Origin: Pseudomonadota bacterium
GTDB taxonomy: Bacteria; Pseudomonadota; Gammaproteobacteria; Xanthomonadales; Xanthomonadaceae
Reading direction: 5' to 3'
DNA length: 6,012 bases
NCBI GenBank assembly: GCA_023453655.1
Contig: JAEXTE010000449.1
Span: 1 to 6,012 of the forward strand
In this document: one piece after another, positions 1 through 6,012 of the stretch
How positions within the stretch are numbered: position 1 is the stretch's first letter
How the letters are laid out: the number at the start of each line of letters is the position of its first letter
Program-made: the position numbers and the translations under genes
Notes under the pieces: generated by a model
Seen by the model: only the letters and a program-made list of their open reading frames with translations
The model's database searches: none
Told to the model about the DNA's origin: nothing

Positions 1-1754
<1,754 letters not shown>

Positions 1755-1776
1755 GGGGAGCTGATGCCTCGGTCGG

Positions 1777-1798
1777 GGGCCCGCGCGGACGCGGGTCC
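1777..1798 (-). promoter_or_regulatory. GC hairpin just upstream of rpoB start
   Basis: A nine-base-pair stem with a four-base loop: GGGCCCGCG at 1777-1785 faces CGCGGGTCC at 1790-1798, with one G-T pair. In the rpoB transcript it ends 22 nt before the ATG, so the weak GAGG at 1767-1770 sits in the single-stranded gap between stem and start. No U-run follows, so it is not an intrinsic terminator. It may shape rpoB translation or be a processing site; function is inferred. Confidence 0.45.
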
Positions 1799-1862
1799 TT
1801 GAAAACGAAAAGTTGTCACTGGACAGTCGCTGGTATTGCCGGCACCAGCACGCCTTCTCCCG

Positions 1863-1883
1863 CTACTGACCACTGACCACTGT
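1863..1883. repeat. Three tandem heptamers (CYACTGW)
   Basis: Three adjacent seven-base units read ctactga, ccactga, ccactgt at 1863, 1870 and 1877. This is a short degenerate tandem repeat in the rplL-rpoB spacer, next to a second, differently worded heptamer run. Confidence 0.7.
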
Positions 1884-1892
1884 GTGAAGCGT

Positions 1893-1913
1893 GATTGGCG
1901 ATTCGCGATTGAC
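1893..1913. repeat. Three tandem heptamers (GATTSRC-like)
   Basis: Three adjacent units read gattggc, gattcgc, gattgac at 1893, 1900 and 1907; on the minus strand they read as GCGAATC/GCCAATC. Runs of this kind are, to my recollection, common in intergenic DNA of Xanthomonadaceae. A related pair, gatcgcc and gatcacc, occurs at 1953-1966. Confidence 0.7.
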
Positions 1914-1952
1914 GTTCGATCAGAGCCGAAAAACGGACCTGTTCGAACCACG

Positions 1953-1966
1953 GATCGCCGATCACC
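1953..1966. repeat. Two tandem heptamers (GATCRCC)
   Basis: Units gatcgcc and gatcacc lie back to back, again with a period of seven and a GAT start, 40 nt beyond the main GATT run. Likely a degenerate outlier of the same repeat family. Confidence 0.5.
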
Positions 1967-1989
1967 AAGCCTGGCCTTACAACGGCCGA

Positions 1990-2015
1990 AGGCCGGGGAC
2001 GTCCGTCCCCAGCCT
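1990..2015 (-). promoter_or_regulatory. Imperfect hairpin in rplL-rpoB spacer
   Basis: Core stem GGGGAC (1995-2000) pairs with GTCCCC (2005-2010) around a four-base loop; after a one-base mismatch on each side, AGGC (1990-1993) pairs with GCCT (2012-2015). No U-tract follows in the transcribed direction. It could act in attenuation or RNA processing between rplL and rpoB. Confidence 0.45.
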
Positions 2016-2108
2016 CGGCTGCCGCCATCAGCCCCGCGTGGGCGGGACTGCGGCGGTTGCTGCTTCGATTTGCACTCGCTTGAGGGCCAATCTCTACCTC
2101 GGTTGGCA

Positions 2109-2166
2109 TCCGCCGGAGCGGACGCCGTGGACCCCTGCCTGGCAGGGAGGACGCGTCGGCCGACGC
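2109..2166 (-). promoter_or_regulatory. Three-hairpin cluster downstream of rplL
   Basis: Three inverted repeats fall within 58 nt, starting 29 nt past the rplL stop codon: a perfect 14-base palindrome GCGTCGGCCGACGC (2153-2166), a stem CCCTGC/GCAGGG with a 3-base loop (2133-2147), and TCCGC/GCGGA with a 4-base loop (2109-2122). None is followed by a run of U on the minus strand, so a classical terminator is unlikely. The place matches the E. coli attenuator and RNase III region that reduces transcription or processes RNA between rplL and rpoB. Confidence 0.45.
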
Positions 2167-2195
2167 ACGCCCTCAGGCGCGCGCGGGCCGTTGCA

Positions 2196-2564
2196 TCACT
2201 TGACCTCGACGGTGGCGCCGGCCGCCTCGAGATCCTTCTTGCACTTCTCGGCTTCTTCCTTCGACACGCCTTCCTTCAGGACGCCGCCGGCCTCGGTGAG
2301 GTCCTTGGCTTCCTTCAGGCCCAGGCCGGTGATCGCGCGGACGGCCTTGATCACTTCGACCTTCTTGTCGCCGGCCGACTTCAGGGTGACGGTGAACTCG
2401 GTCTGCTCCTCGGCGGCGGCGGCCGGGCCAGCGGCGGCAGCCACGGCGACCGGGGCGGCGGCGGAGACGCCGAACTTCTCTTCGATGGCCTTGACCAGCT
2501 CCACCACTTCCATCAGGGACTTTTCGGCGATCGCGTCGACGATCTGTTCGTTGGTAAGGGACAT
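2196..2564 (-). CDS. rplL: 50S ribosomal protein L7/L12
   Basis: L7/L12 is the multicopy stalk protein of the large ribosomal subunit; its C-terminal domain recruits and stimulates translational GTPases. The protein has 122 residues (121 in E. coli). The N-terminal dimerisation domain begins [20 protein letters not shown] and covers about residues 1-33; an Ala/Pro-rich hinge follows (about 34-52); the C-terminal domain starts near [20 protein letters not shown] and contains [12 protein letters not shown], the helical factor-binding face. It ends in VEVK. One cysteine is present at 108. The ATG at 2564 has an AAAGG Shine-Dalgarno eight bases upstream (2573-2577). It follows rplJ by 59 nt, the standard pairing, since L10 carries the L7/L12 dimers. 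Confidence 0.99.
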   Translation of the reverse strand: MSLTNEQIVDAIAEKSLMEVVELVKAIEEKFGVSAAAPVAVAAAAGPAAAAEEQTEFTVTLKSAGDKKVEVIKAVRAITGLGLKEAKDLTEAGGVLKEGVSKEEAEKCKKDLEAAGATVEVK

Positions 2565-2595
2565 TGTGTTTACCTTTGGAAATTATCTGGGGTTG

Positions 2596-2609
2596 GGTTC
2601 ACACGAACC
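2596..2609 (-). promoter_or_regulatory. Small hairpin between rplJ and rplL
   Basis: GGTTC (2596-2600) pairs with GAACC (2605-2609) around a four-base loop in the 59-nt spacer, 14 nt after the rplJ stop region in transcription order. It is short and lacks a U-run. It may separate the translation of rplJ from the much higher translation of rplL; function is unproven. Confidence 0.3.
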
Positions 2610-2623
2610 GGATGACGTCGAAC

Positions 2624-3160
2624 TCAGGCTTCGGCCGGGGCTTCGGCGGCGGCTTCCGCCGGCGCTTCGCCACCACCCTGCTTGTCGGCCACGGCCTGGA
2701 CGGCACGGGCGAACATCGCAACCGGCTCGAGCAGGACGCGGGCCAGCATGGACAGCGCCTGGTCGCGGGTCGGCAGGGCAGCCAGCACGTCGACGTGGCT
2801 GGCGGGATACAGCTCGCCCCCCACGGCCACGACCTTCGGCTGCAGCTTGTCGTTGCCCTTGGCGAATTCCTTGATCAGGCGACCGGCGGCGCCGGGCTCC
2901 TCGGTCGAAAACGCGTACAGCAGCGGGCCGACGAGCTTGTCCTTGACAACCTCGTAGTCCGTGCCTTCGACGGCGCGCGCGGCCAGGGTGTTCTTGACAA
3001 CCTTCAAGAACACGCCTTCCTCGCGGGCCTTCTTGCGCATGGCGGTCATTTGCGCGACCGTCGTGCCTGCGTATTCGGCGGCGACCAGGGAGTGGGCCTT
3101 GGCGGCAACTTCTGCCAGTTCGGCGACAACTTCTTGCTTCTGGGACAGATTGAGAGCCAT
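2624..3160 (-). CDS. rplJ: 50S ribosomal protein L10
   Basis: L10 anchors L7/L12 dimers to the 50S subunit beside L11 and, as the L10-L7/L12 complex, represses its own mRNA in other bacteria. The protein has 178 residues (165 in E. coli). It begins [20 protein letters not shown]; the globular domain includes [17 protein letters not shown] and GPLLYAFS; the C-terminal helix that carries L7/L12 is near [20 protein letters not shown] (about 136-155). The extra length is an Ala/Pro/Glu tail after GGG (about 162-178) built from EAPAEA-like repeats. The ATG at 3160 is chosen because the conserved N-terminus starts there and a strong GAGGAG (3164-3169) precedes it; an in-frame upstream extension to 3319 reads only through leader RNA. 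Confidence 0.99.
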   Translation of the reverse strand: MALNLSQKQEVVAELAEVAAKAHSLVAAEYAGTTVAQMTAMRKKAREEGVFLKVVKNTLAARAVEGTDYEVVKDKLVGPLLYAFSTEEPGAAGRLIKEFAKGNDKLQPKVVAVGGELYPASHVDVLAALPTRDQALSMLARVLLEPVAMFARAVQAVADKQGGGEAPAEAAAEAPAEA

Positions 3161-3169
3161 ACACTCCTC

Positions 3170-3300
3170 ACTTGGTGACTCCGCCCGCGGCTCCTGCCGC
3201 TGGCGGTCCTGGACGGCATCCGGTCCGTGGACGCCGGGGACGCGAGGTCCCGGGTTGGTGGCCTGTCCGGCTGGCGGTTCGCGAACGCACCAGAACAACT
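3170..3300 (-). promoter_or_regulatory. Candidate L10 autoregulatory leader
   Basis: The 130 nt before the rplJ Shine-Dalgarno fold into several GC-rich stems. One is CTGG (3271-3274) with CCAG (3290-3293), enclosing GTTC/GAAC and leaving an asymmetric internal loop; the transcribed strand reads CUGGUGC at its 5' side, as in gammaproteobacterial L10 leaders I recall. Another is GGGAC/GTCCC (3237-3241 with 3247-3251). In known cases the L10-L7/L12 complex binds such a leader and blocks rplJ translation. Assignment rests on position and partial motif resemblance; ends are approximate. Confidence 0.45.
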
Positions 3301-3480
3301 TCCATCGAGGCGGCACCATCTACGCAGGCGGACCCCTGGGGGTTCGATTAAGCGGTCCCGCTAGCCACGACGGCGATTCCCTGCCAGCACGAGCTCCCTG
3401 CCCGTCGTCGTTGCGCGCTGACCGCACCTGCGGTCTTTGACGGCTGTCGCCGACGTTGCCGGCGGCGACTGCCCTCAAGC

Positions 3481-3504
3481 GCCCCGTCCGTATCCGGGCG
3501 GGGC
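3481..3504 (-). terminator. Hairpin after rplA, terminator-like without U-tract
   Basis: GCCCCG (3481-3486) pairs with CGGGGC (3499-3504); after one mismatch the inner CCG (3488-3490) pairs with CGG (3495-3497) around a four-base loop. It begins 10 nt past the rplA stop. The transcript continues GCUUGAGG rather than with U residues, so full intrinsic termination is doubtful. It may be an attenuator, a 3'-end stabiliser or a processing site between rplKA and rplJL. Confidence 0.4.
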
Positions 3505-3514
3505 GGTAACACGA

Positions 3515-4213
3515 TTACTTCAGGCTCAGCGTCGACGCATCGACGATGACGCCCGGACCCATGGTCGAGCTGACCGAGATCTTCTGCAGGTACTGGCCCT
3601 TGGAGGTGGCCGGCTTGGCCTTCACCAGGTCGACCAGCAGCGCCTGCAGGTTCTCCTTCAGGCGCTCGGACTCGAAATCCGCCTTGCCAATGGTGCAGTG
3701 GATGATGCCGGCCTTGTCGGTGCGGTAGCGCACCTGGCCGCCCTTGGCGTTCTTCACCGCTTCGCCCGGGTTCGGGGACACGGTGCCGACCTTCGGGTTC
3801 GGCATCAGGCCGCGCGGGCCCAGCAGGGTGCCGAGCTTGCCGACCACGCGCATCGCGTCCGGCGTGGCGATGACCACGTCGTAGTTCAGGTCGCCGCCCT
3901 GCATCTTCTCGGCCAGGTCGTCCATGCCGACCGCGTCGGCGCCGGCGGCCAGGGCCTCGTCGGCCTTCGCGCCGGCCGGGGCGAACACCGCCACGCGCAC
4001 GGTCTTGCCGGTGCCCTGCGGCAGCACGGTCGAGCCGCGCACCTGCTGGTCCGACTTCTTGGCGTCGACGCCCAGGCGCACGGCCACGTCGACGGCCTCG
4101 ACGAACTTGGCCTTGCTGTGGTCCTTGACGATCTTCAGGGCTTCATCGATCGCGTAGGCCTTGCCCGGCTGGACGGCGGCCTTGATCGCCTTCTGTCGCT
4201 TGTTCAGTGCCAT
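3515..4213 (-). CDS. rplA: 50S ribosomal protein L1
   Basis: L1 binds the mobile L1 stalk of 23S rRNA near the E site and helps release deacylated tRNA; in other bacteria it also represses the rplK-rplA mRNA. The protein has 232 residues (234 in E. coli). It begins [20 protein letters not shown]; the signature segment [19 protein letters not shown] is intact at about 127-145 in the second domain, and domain I closes with [20 protein letters not shown] near the C-terminus. The ATG at 4213 lies four bases after the rplK stop. Its Shine-Dalgarno GGAGGG (4222-4227) is embedded in the last rplK codons, eight bases from the start, which implies translational coupling of L11 and L1 synthesis. Confidence 0.99.
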   Translation of the reverse strand: MALNKRQKAIKAAVQPGKAYAIDEALKIVKDHSKAKFVEAVDVAVRLGVDAKKSDQQVRGSTVLPQGTGKTVRVAVFAPAGAKADEALAAGADAVGMDDLAEKMQGGDLNYDVVIATPDAMRVVGKLGTLLGPRGLMPNPKVGTVSPNPGEAVKNAKGGQVRYRTDKAGIIHCTIGKADFESERLKENLQALLVDLVKAKPATSKGQYLQKISVSSTMGPGVIVDASTLSLK

Positions 4214-4217
4214 GTCC

Positions 4218-4646
4218 TCAGCCCTCCACCGTCAGACCCATCGAACGGGCGGAGCCCGCGATGGTGCGTACCGCCGCGTCCAGGTCGGCCGCGGTCAAGT
4301 CGGGTTCCTTCGCCTTGGCGATGTCCTCGAGCTGGGCGCGGGTGACCTTGCCCACCTTCTCGGTGTTCGGGCGCTTGGAGCCGGAAGTGACGCCGGCGGC
4401 CTTCTTCAGCAGCACCGTGGCCGGCGTGCTCTTGGTGACGAAGGTGAAGGTACGGTCCGAGTACGCCGTGATGATGACCGGGGTCGGCAGACCCGGCTCG
4501 AGCTTGGAGGTCGCCGCGTTGAACGCCTTGCAGAACTCCATGATGTTCAGGCCGCGCTGACCCAGCGCGGGACCGACCGGCGGCGAGGGGTTGGCCTGAC
4601 CGGCCTTCACCTGCAGCTTGATGTAACCGACTACTTTCTTTGCCAT
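4218..4646 (-). CDS. rplK: 50S ribosomal protein L11
   Basis: L11 binds the GTPase-associated centre of 23S rRNA, contacts elongation factors and is needed for RelA-dependent stringent signalling. The protein has 142 residues, the same as E. coli. The N-terminal domain starts [20 protein letters not shown] and includes [20 protein letters not shown] (about 20-39), whose prolines are where thiostrepton-class resistance changes occur; all are present. The RNA-binding C-terminal domain runs from about 72 and contains [13 protein letters not shown] and ends SMGLTVEG. The ATG at 4646 is chosen by the conserved MAKK and a GGAGAG (4656-4661) nine bases upstream; the in-frame extension to 4748 crosses the leader and is not conserved coding. 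Confidence 0.99.
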   Translation of the reverse strand: MAKKVVGYIKLQVKAGQANPSPPVGPALGQRGLNIMEFCKAFNAATSKLEPGLPTPVIITAYSDRTFTFVTKSTPATVLLKKAAGVTSGSKRPNTEKVGKVTRAQLEDIAKAKEPDLTAADLDAAVRTIAGSARSMGLTVEG

Positions 4647-4660
4647 TTTTCTGGTCTCTC

Positions 4661-4700
4661 CGGGTGCAAGCGCCGTCAGGCTCCCCATCGGGCCGGGAAC
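4661..4700 (-). promoter_or_regulatory. Candidate L1-binding site in rplK leader
   Basis: Just before the rplK Shine-Dalgarno the transcript reads GAUGGGGAGCCUGACGG, close to the GCAUGGAGCCGACC stretch of the 23S rRNA L1 site as I recall it. It can fold as GGG/CCC and GCC/GGC stems separated by an asymmetric loop, the general shape of L1 targets. In E. coli, L1 represses the L11-L1 message at this position. The assignment is by motif resemblance and place. Confidence 0.45.
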
Positions 4701-4756
4701 ATTCCATCCAGAGCAGCGCGCGTCCCGGCGTCGCGGCGCTCCTTCCACGCGAAAGA

Positions 4757-4771
4757 CCGCCTGTGCGGCGG
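4757..4771 (-). promoter_or_regulatory. rplK leader hairpin followed by UCUUUC
   Basis: CCGCC (4757-4761) pairs with GGCGG (4767-4771) around a five-base loop, and the transcript continues UCUUUC (4756-4751). The U-run is interrupted and the stem is only five pairs, so at most a weak attenuator of rplK transcription. Confidence 0.3.
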
Positions 4772-4782
4772 CCTGCGGTTCT

Positions 4783-4798
4783 GCCCGGCTTCCCGGGC
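4783..4798 (-). promoter_or_regulatory. Six-pair hairpin at the 5' end of rplK leader
   Basis: GCCCGG (4783-4788) pairs with CCGGGC (4793-4798); the transcribed loop is GAAG. If transcription starts about seven bases beyond the TATACT element, this stem lies within the first 20 or so nucleotides of the mRNA and could stabilise its 5' end. Confidence 0.35.
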
Positions 4799-4810
4799 GG
4801 GGAGCCGGCT

Positions 4811-4839
4811 AGTATAGCGGGTTTGCCAGGCCATTGCAG
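4811..4839 (-). promoter_or_regulatory. Candidate rplK promoter
   Basis: On the minus strand a near-consensus -10 element TATACT (4811-4816) is preceded after exactly 17 bases by CTGCAA (4834-4839), a poor -35 with three of six consensus bases. The element lies in the AT-poor nusG-rplK gap, just after the nusG stop codon, so rplK-rplA and probably the genes beyond would have their own start separate from secE-nusG. E. coli has a promoter at the same place. Confidence 0.6.
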
Positions 4840-4850
4840 CCCGGGGCGGC

Positions 4851-5423
4851 TCAGGCCTTTTCGACCTGCCCGAACTCGAGTTCGACCGGGGTCGACCGGC
4901 CGAAAATCAGCACCGCCACGCGCAGGCGGCTCTTCTCGTAGTTGACTTCCTCGACCACGCCATTGAAGTCGTTGAAGGGGCCGTCGACCACCCGGACCAT
5001 CTGGCCCGGCTCGAACAGCACCTTGGGACGCGGCTTCTCGACGCCTTCCTGGACGCGGTCGAGGATGGCGGCCGCCTCCTCGTCGCGGATCGGCAGCGGA
5101 CGGTCGGCGGTGCCGCCGATGAAGCCCATCACCTTCGGGGTCTCCTTCACCAGATGCCAGCTCTCGCTGTCCATCCGGGGGATGCCGCCCTCGTCGCGGG
5201 TCGCGATCTGGACCAGCACGTAGCCCGGGAAGAACTTGCGCTCGGAACGGCGCTTCTGGCCGGAGCGCATCTCCACCACTTCCTCGGTCGGGACCAGGAC
5301 GTCGCCGAAGCGGTCCTGCATTTCCGCGCGCGCGATGCGGTCACGCAGCGCCTGCGCCACCGACTTCTCGAAGCCGGAATAGGCGTGCACCACATACCAA
5401 CGCTTGACGCTTTCGGCTTCCAT
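4851..5423 (-). CDS. nusG: Transcription termination/antitermination protein NusG
   Basis: NusG binds RNA polymerase through its N-terminal domain and Rho or ribosomal protein S10 through its C-terminal KOW domain. The protein has 190 residues (181 in E. coli). The NGN domain begins with [20 protein letters not shown] (7-26) and includes [25 protein letters not shown] and [19 protein letters not shown]. After a linker the KOW domain covers about 137-190, with [20 protein letters not shown] (137-156) and a C-terminus ending VEKA. The ATG at 5423 gives a five-residue lead before KRWYVV, with GGAGAG nine bases upstream (5433-5438) and 17 nt after secE. An in-frame ATG at 5471 would overlap the end of secE and adds non-conserved residues. 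Confidence 0.98.
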   Translation of the reverse strand: MEAESVKRWYVVHAYSGFEKSVAQALRDRIARAEMQDRFGDVLVPTEEVVEMRSGQKRRSERKFFPGYVLVQIATRDEGGIPRMDSESWHLVKETPKVMGFIGGTADRPLPIRDEEAAAILDRVQEGVEKPRPKVLFEPGQMVRVVDGPFNDFNGVVEEVNYEKSRLRVAVLIFGRSTPVELEFGQVEKA

Positions 5424-5440
5424 CAAACCCGACTCTCCAC

Positions 5441-5821
5441 TTATTGCCCGAGGAACAGCTTCACCAGCCACTGGATGACCGTGTCGAAACCCGCCAGCAG
5501 CAGCGCGATGATGACCACCACGATCATCACCACCCAGGTCATGCGCGTGGCCTCCTGGCGCGTCGGCCAGACCACCTTGCGCAGCTCAAAGCGCGATTCG
5601 GACAGGAACTCGCGCGTCTGGCGGCCCTTGAGGCTGGTCATGAAGACCGCCAGGCCCGCCACCACGCCCACAGCCACCGCGCCGACCCGCAGCGGCGACG
5701 GCCACTGCTGTTCGAACCAGTAGAACGCGAACACCCCGGCCGCCACCAGCAGCAGCGCCAGCGCGTACTTGACCATGTCGCCCGCGGACGCGGTCCCGGG
5801 TTGCTCGACTCTGCTGTTCAC
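5441..5821 (-). CDS. secE: Preprotein translocase subunit SecE, GTG start
   Basis: SecE is the clamp subunit of the SecYEG inner-membrane channel. From the GTG at 5821 the protein has 126 residues (127 in E. coli). Three membrane segments are visible: about 16-36 ([20 protein letters not shown]), 44-64 and 95-118. Between the second and third lies the conserved cytoplasmic amphipathic stretch [20 protein letters not shown] (71-90), the hallmark of SecE. The GTG is chosen because the residues after it, [14 protein letters not shown], resemble the N-terminus of xanthomonad SecE as I recall it, and because longer frames enter the tRNA gene. No good Shine-Dalgarno precedes it; an ATG at 5776 would give 111 residues and is the main alternative. 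It precedes nusG by 17 nt, the usual secE-nusG pair. Confidence 0.93.
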   Translation of the reverse strand: MNSRVEQPGTASAGDMVKYALALLLVAAGVFAFYWFEQQWPSPLRVGAVAVGVVAGLAVFMTSLKGRQTREFLSESRFELRKVVWPTRQEATRMTWVVMIVVVIIALLLAGFDTVIQWLVKLFLGQ

Positions 5822-5839
5822 TCGACTCGGTACTCTGGA

Positions 5840-5915
<76 letters not shown>

Positions 5916-5923
5916 ATCTTTGA

Positions 5924-5929
5924 ATTATG
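5924..5929 (-). promoter_or_regulatory. -10-like element before tRNA-Trp
   Basis: The minus strand reads CATAAT (5 of 6 consensus bases) nine bases before the mature tRNA 5' end, which would place a start about two bases upstream of it. No recognisable -35 lies 16-18 bases further up, where the terminator stem sits. It is a weak candidate for a dedicated promoter of the tRNA-Trp-secE-nusG unit. Confidence 0.3.
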
Positions 5930-5936
5930 CCGCTTC

Positions 5937-5970
5937 CGAAAATGGCAATGGCGGCTTGCGCCGCCTTGCC
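5937..5970 (-). terminator. Probable intrinsic terminator of upstream gene
   Basis: An eleven-pair stem with a single bulge: GGCAA (5944-5948) and GGCGGC (5950-5955) pair with GCCGCC (5960-5965) and TTGCC (5966-5970). The transcribed loop is GCAA, a stable GNRA tetraloop, and the transcript then reads AUUUUC. It would end or attenuate a minus-strand transcript from beyond the right edge (tuf in relatives) before tRNA-Trp. The remaining sequence to 6012 shows no coding or structured feature I can name. Confidence 0.6.
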
Positions 5971-6012
5971 CTGTTCCGGCCGTCGCCGAGGGGCGGGGCA
6001 GCGGAAACCCCT

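Larger units (their letters stand above)
1755..2195. other. 441-nt rplL-rpoB spacer, no gene
   Basis: This spacer has no credible gene. It holds, in transcription order, a cluster of three hairpins close to the rplL stop, a further imperfect hairpin, two sets of seven-base repeats, a weaker GCTGGT/ACCAGC inverted repeat (1829-1834 with 1844-1849) and a hairpin before the rpoB start. In E. coli the corresponding spacer contains a partial terminator and an RNase III processing site that lower rpoB expression relative to rplL; a similar role here is inferred from position and structure. I found no convincing promoter on the minus strand within it. Confidence 0.7.
3161..3514. other. 354-nt rplA-rplJ spacer, no gene
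   Basis: No gene is credible here. In transcription order it contains a hairpin right after rplA (3481-3504), a GACCGC/GCGGTC stem with a 4-base loop (3420-3435), a long-range ACGACGG/CCGTCGT pairing (3367-3373 with 3402-3408), a GGACC/GGTCC pairing (3330-3334 with 3354-3358), and the structured rplJ leader. In E. coli this spacer holds the rplJ promoter; I could not find a convincing -35/-10 pair here, only a weak TTAATC-like -10 near 3348. Confidence 0.65.

Noticed and set aside
1863..1966. Repeats considered as a CRISPR array
   Set aside because: Units are seven bases long, adjacent, degenerate and lack spacers.
1816..2109. A 97-codon minus-strand frame in the rplL-rpoB spacer
   Set aside because: It translates the heptamer repeats and hairpins, has no family resemblance and no good ribosome-binding site.
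3161..3319. Longer L10 starting at 3319
   Set aside because: The extension is translated leader RNA; the conserved MALNLSQKQ and the GAGGAG site fix the start at 3160.
3378..3402. Direct repeat TCCCTGCC at 3378 and 3395
   Set aside because: Only two eight-base copies in a GC-rich spacer; could easily be chance and no protein-binding role can be supported.
2564..4345. Long plus-strand open frames at 2564-3178 and 3437-4345, opposite rplJ and rplA
   Set aside because: Both are in the reverse-codon register of the ribosomal genes and are explained by the same G/C third-position bias.
5424..5471. Longer NusG starting at 5471
   Set aside because: It overlaps the 3' end of secE and adds 16 residues not seen before the conserved [11 protein letters not shown]; a good Shine-Dalgarno fits the ATG at 5423.
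5154..5723. Plus-strand open frame opposite nusG and secE
   Set aside because: Low-complexity translation in the reverse register of nusG; the conserved proteins are on the other strand.

Overview
The window is one contiguous stretch of the bacterial transcription/translation supercluster, read entirely on the minus strand. In transcription order (right to left) it holds tRNA-Trp(CCA), secE, nusG, rplK, rplA, rplJ, rplL and the first 584 codons of rpoB, which runs off the left edge. Every protein is a full-length or near full-length match to a universally conserved family. I see no mobile element, CRISPR array or accessory gene, and no undescribed system.

The DNA is very GC-rich with strong G/C preference at third codon positions. 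The order tRNA-Trp-secE-nusG-rplKAJL-rpoB, three-membrane-segment SecE, NusG of 190 residues, RpoB carrying an extra block of about 22 residues before the rifampicin region, and heptameric GATTSGC-type repeats in a spacer all point to a gammaproteobacterium of the Xanthomonadaceae/Lysobacteraceae group (Lysobacter/Luteimonas-like). This placement is inference from remembered sequence features; no search was run.

Layout, right to left: 5916-6012 is non-coding and holds a bulged GC hairpin followed by AUUUUC on the minus strand, probably the terminator of whatever lies upstream (tuf in relatives). tRNA-Trp (5840-5915) is followed after 18 nt by a GTG-started secE, then nusG after 17 nt. A 204-nt gap before rplK contains a good -10 element (TATACT), two leader hairpins and a candidate L1-binding site. 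rplK and rplA are 4 nt apart, with the rplA Shine-Dalgarno inside the last rplK codons. A 354-nt gap before rplJ starts with a hairpin after rplA and ends in a highly structured leader, the expected place for L10 autoregulation. rplJ and rplL are 59 nt apart. A 441-nt gap before rpoB contains a hairpin cluster just after rplL, further hairpins and period-7 repeats.

Functionally, SecE is a translocon subunit, NusG couples RNA polymerase to Rho or the ribosome, L11/L1/L10/L7-L12 build the L1 stalk and the GTPase-associated stalk of the 50S subunit, and RpoB is the polymerase beta subunit. The interest lies mainly in the non-coding spacers, where ribosomal-protein feedback and differential expression of rplL versus rpoB are expected to be set.
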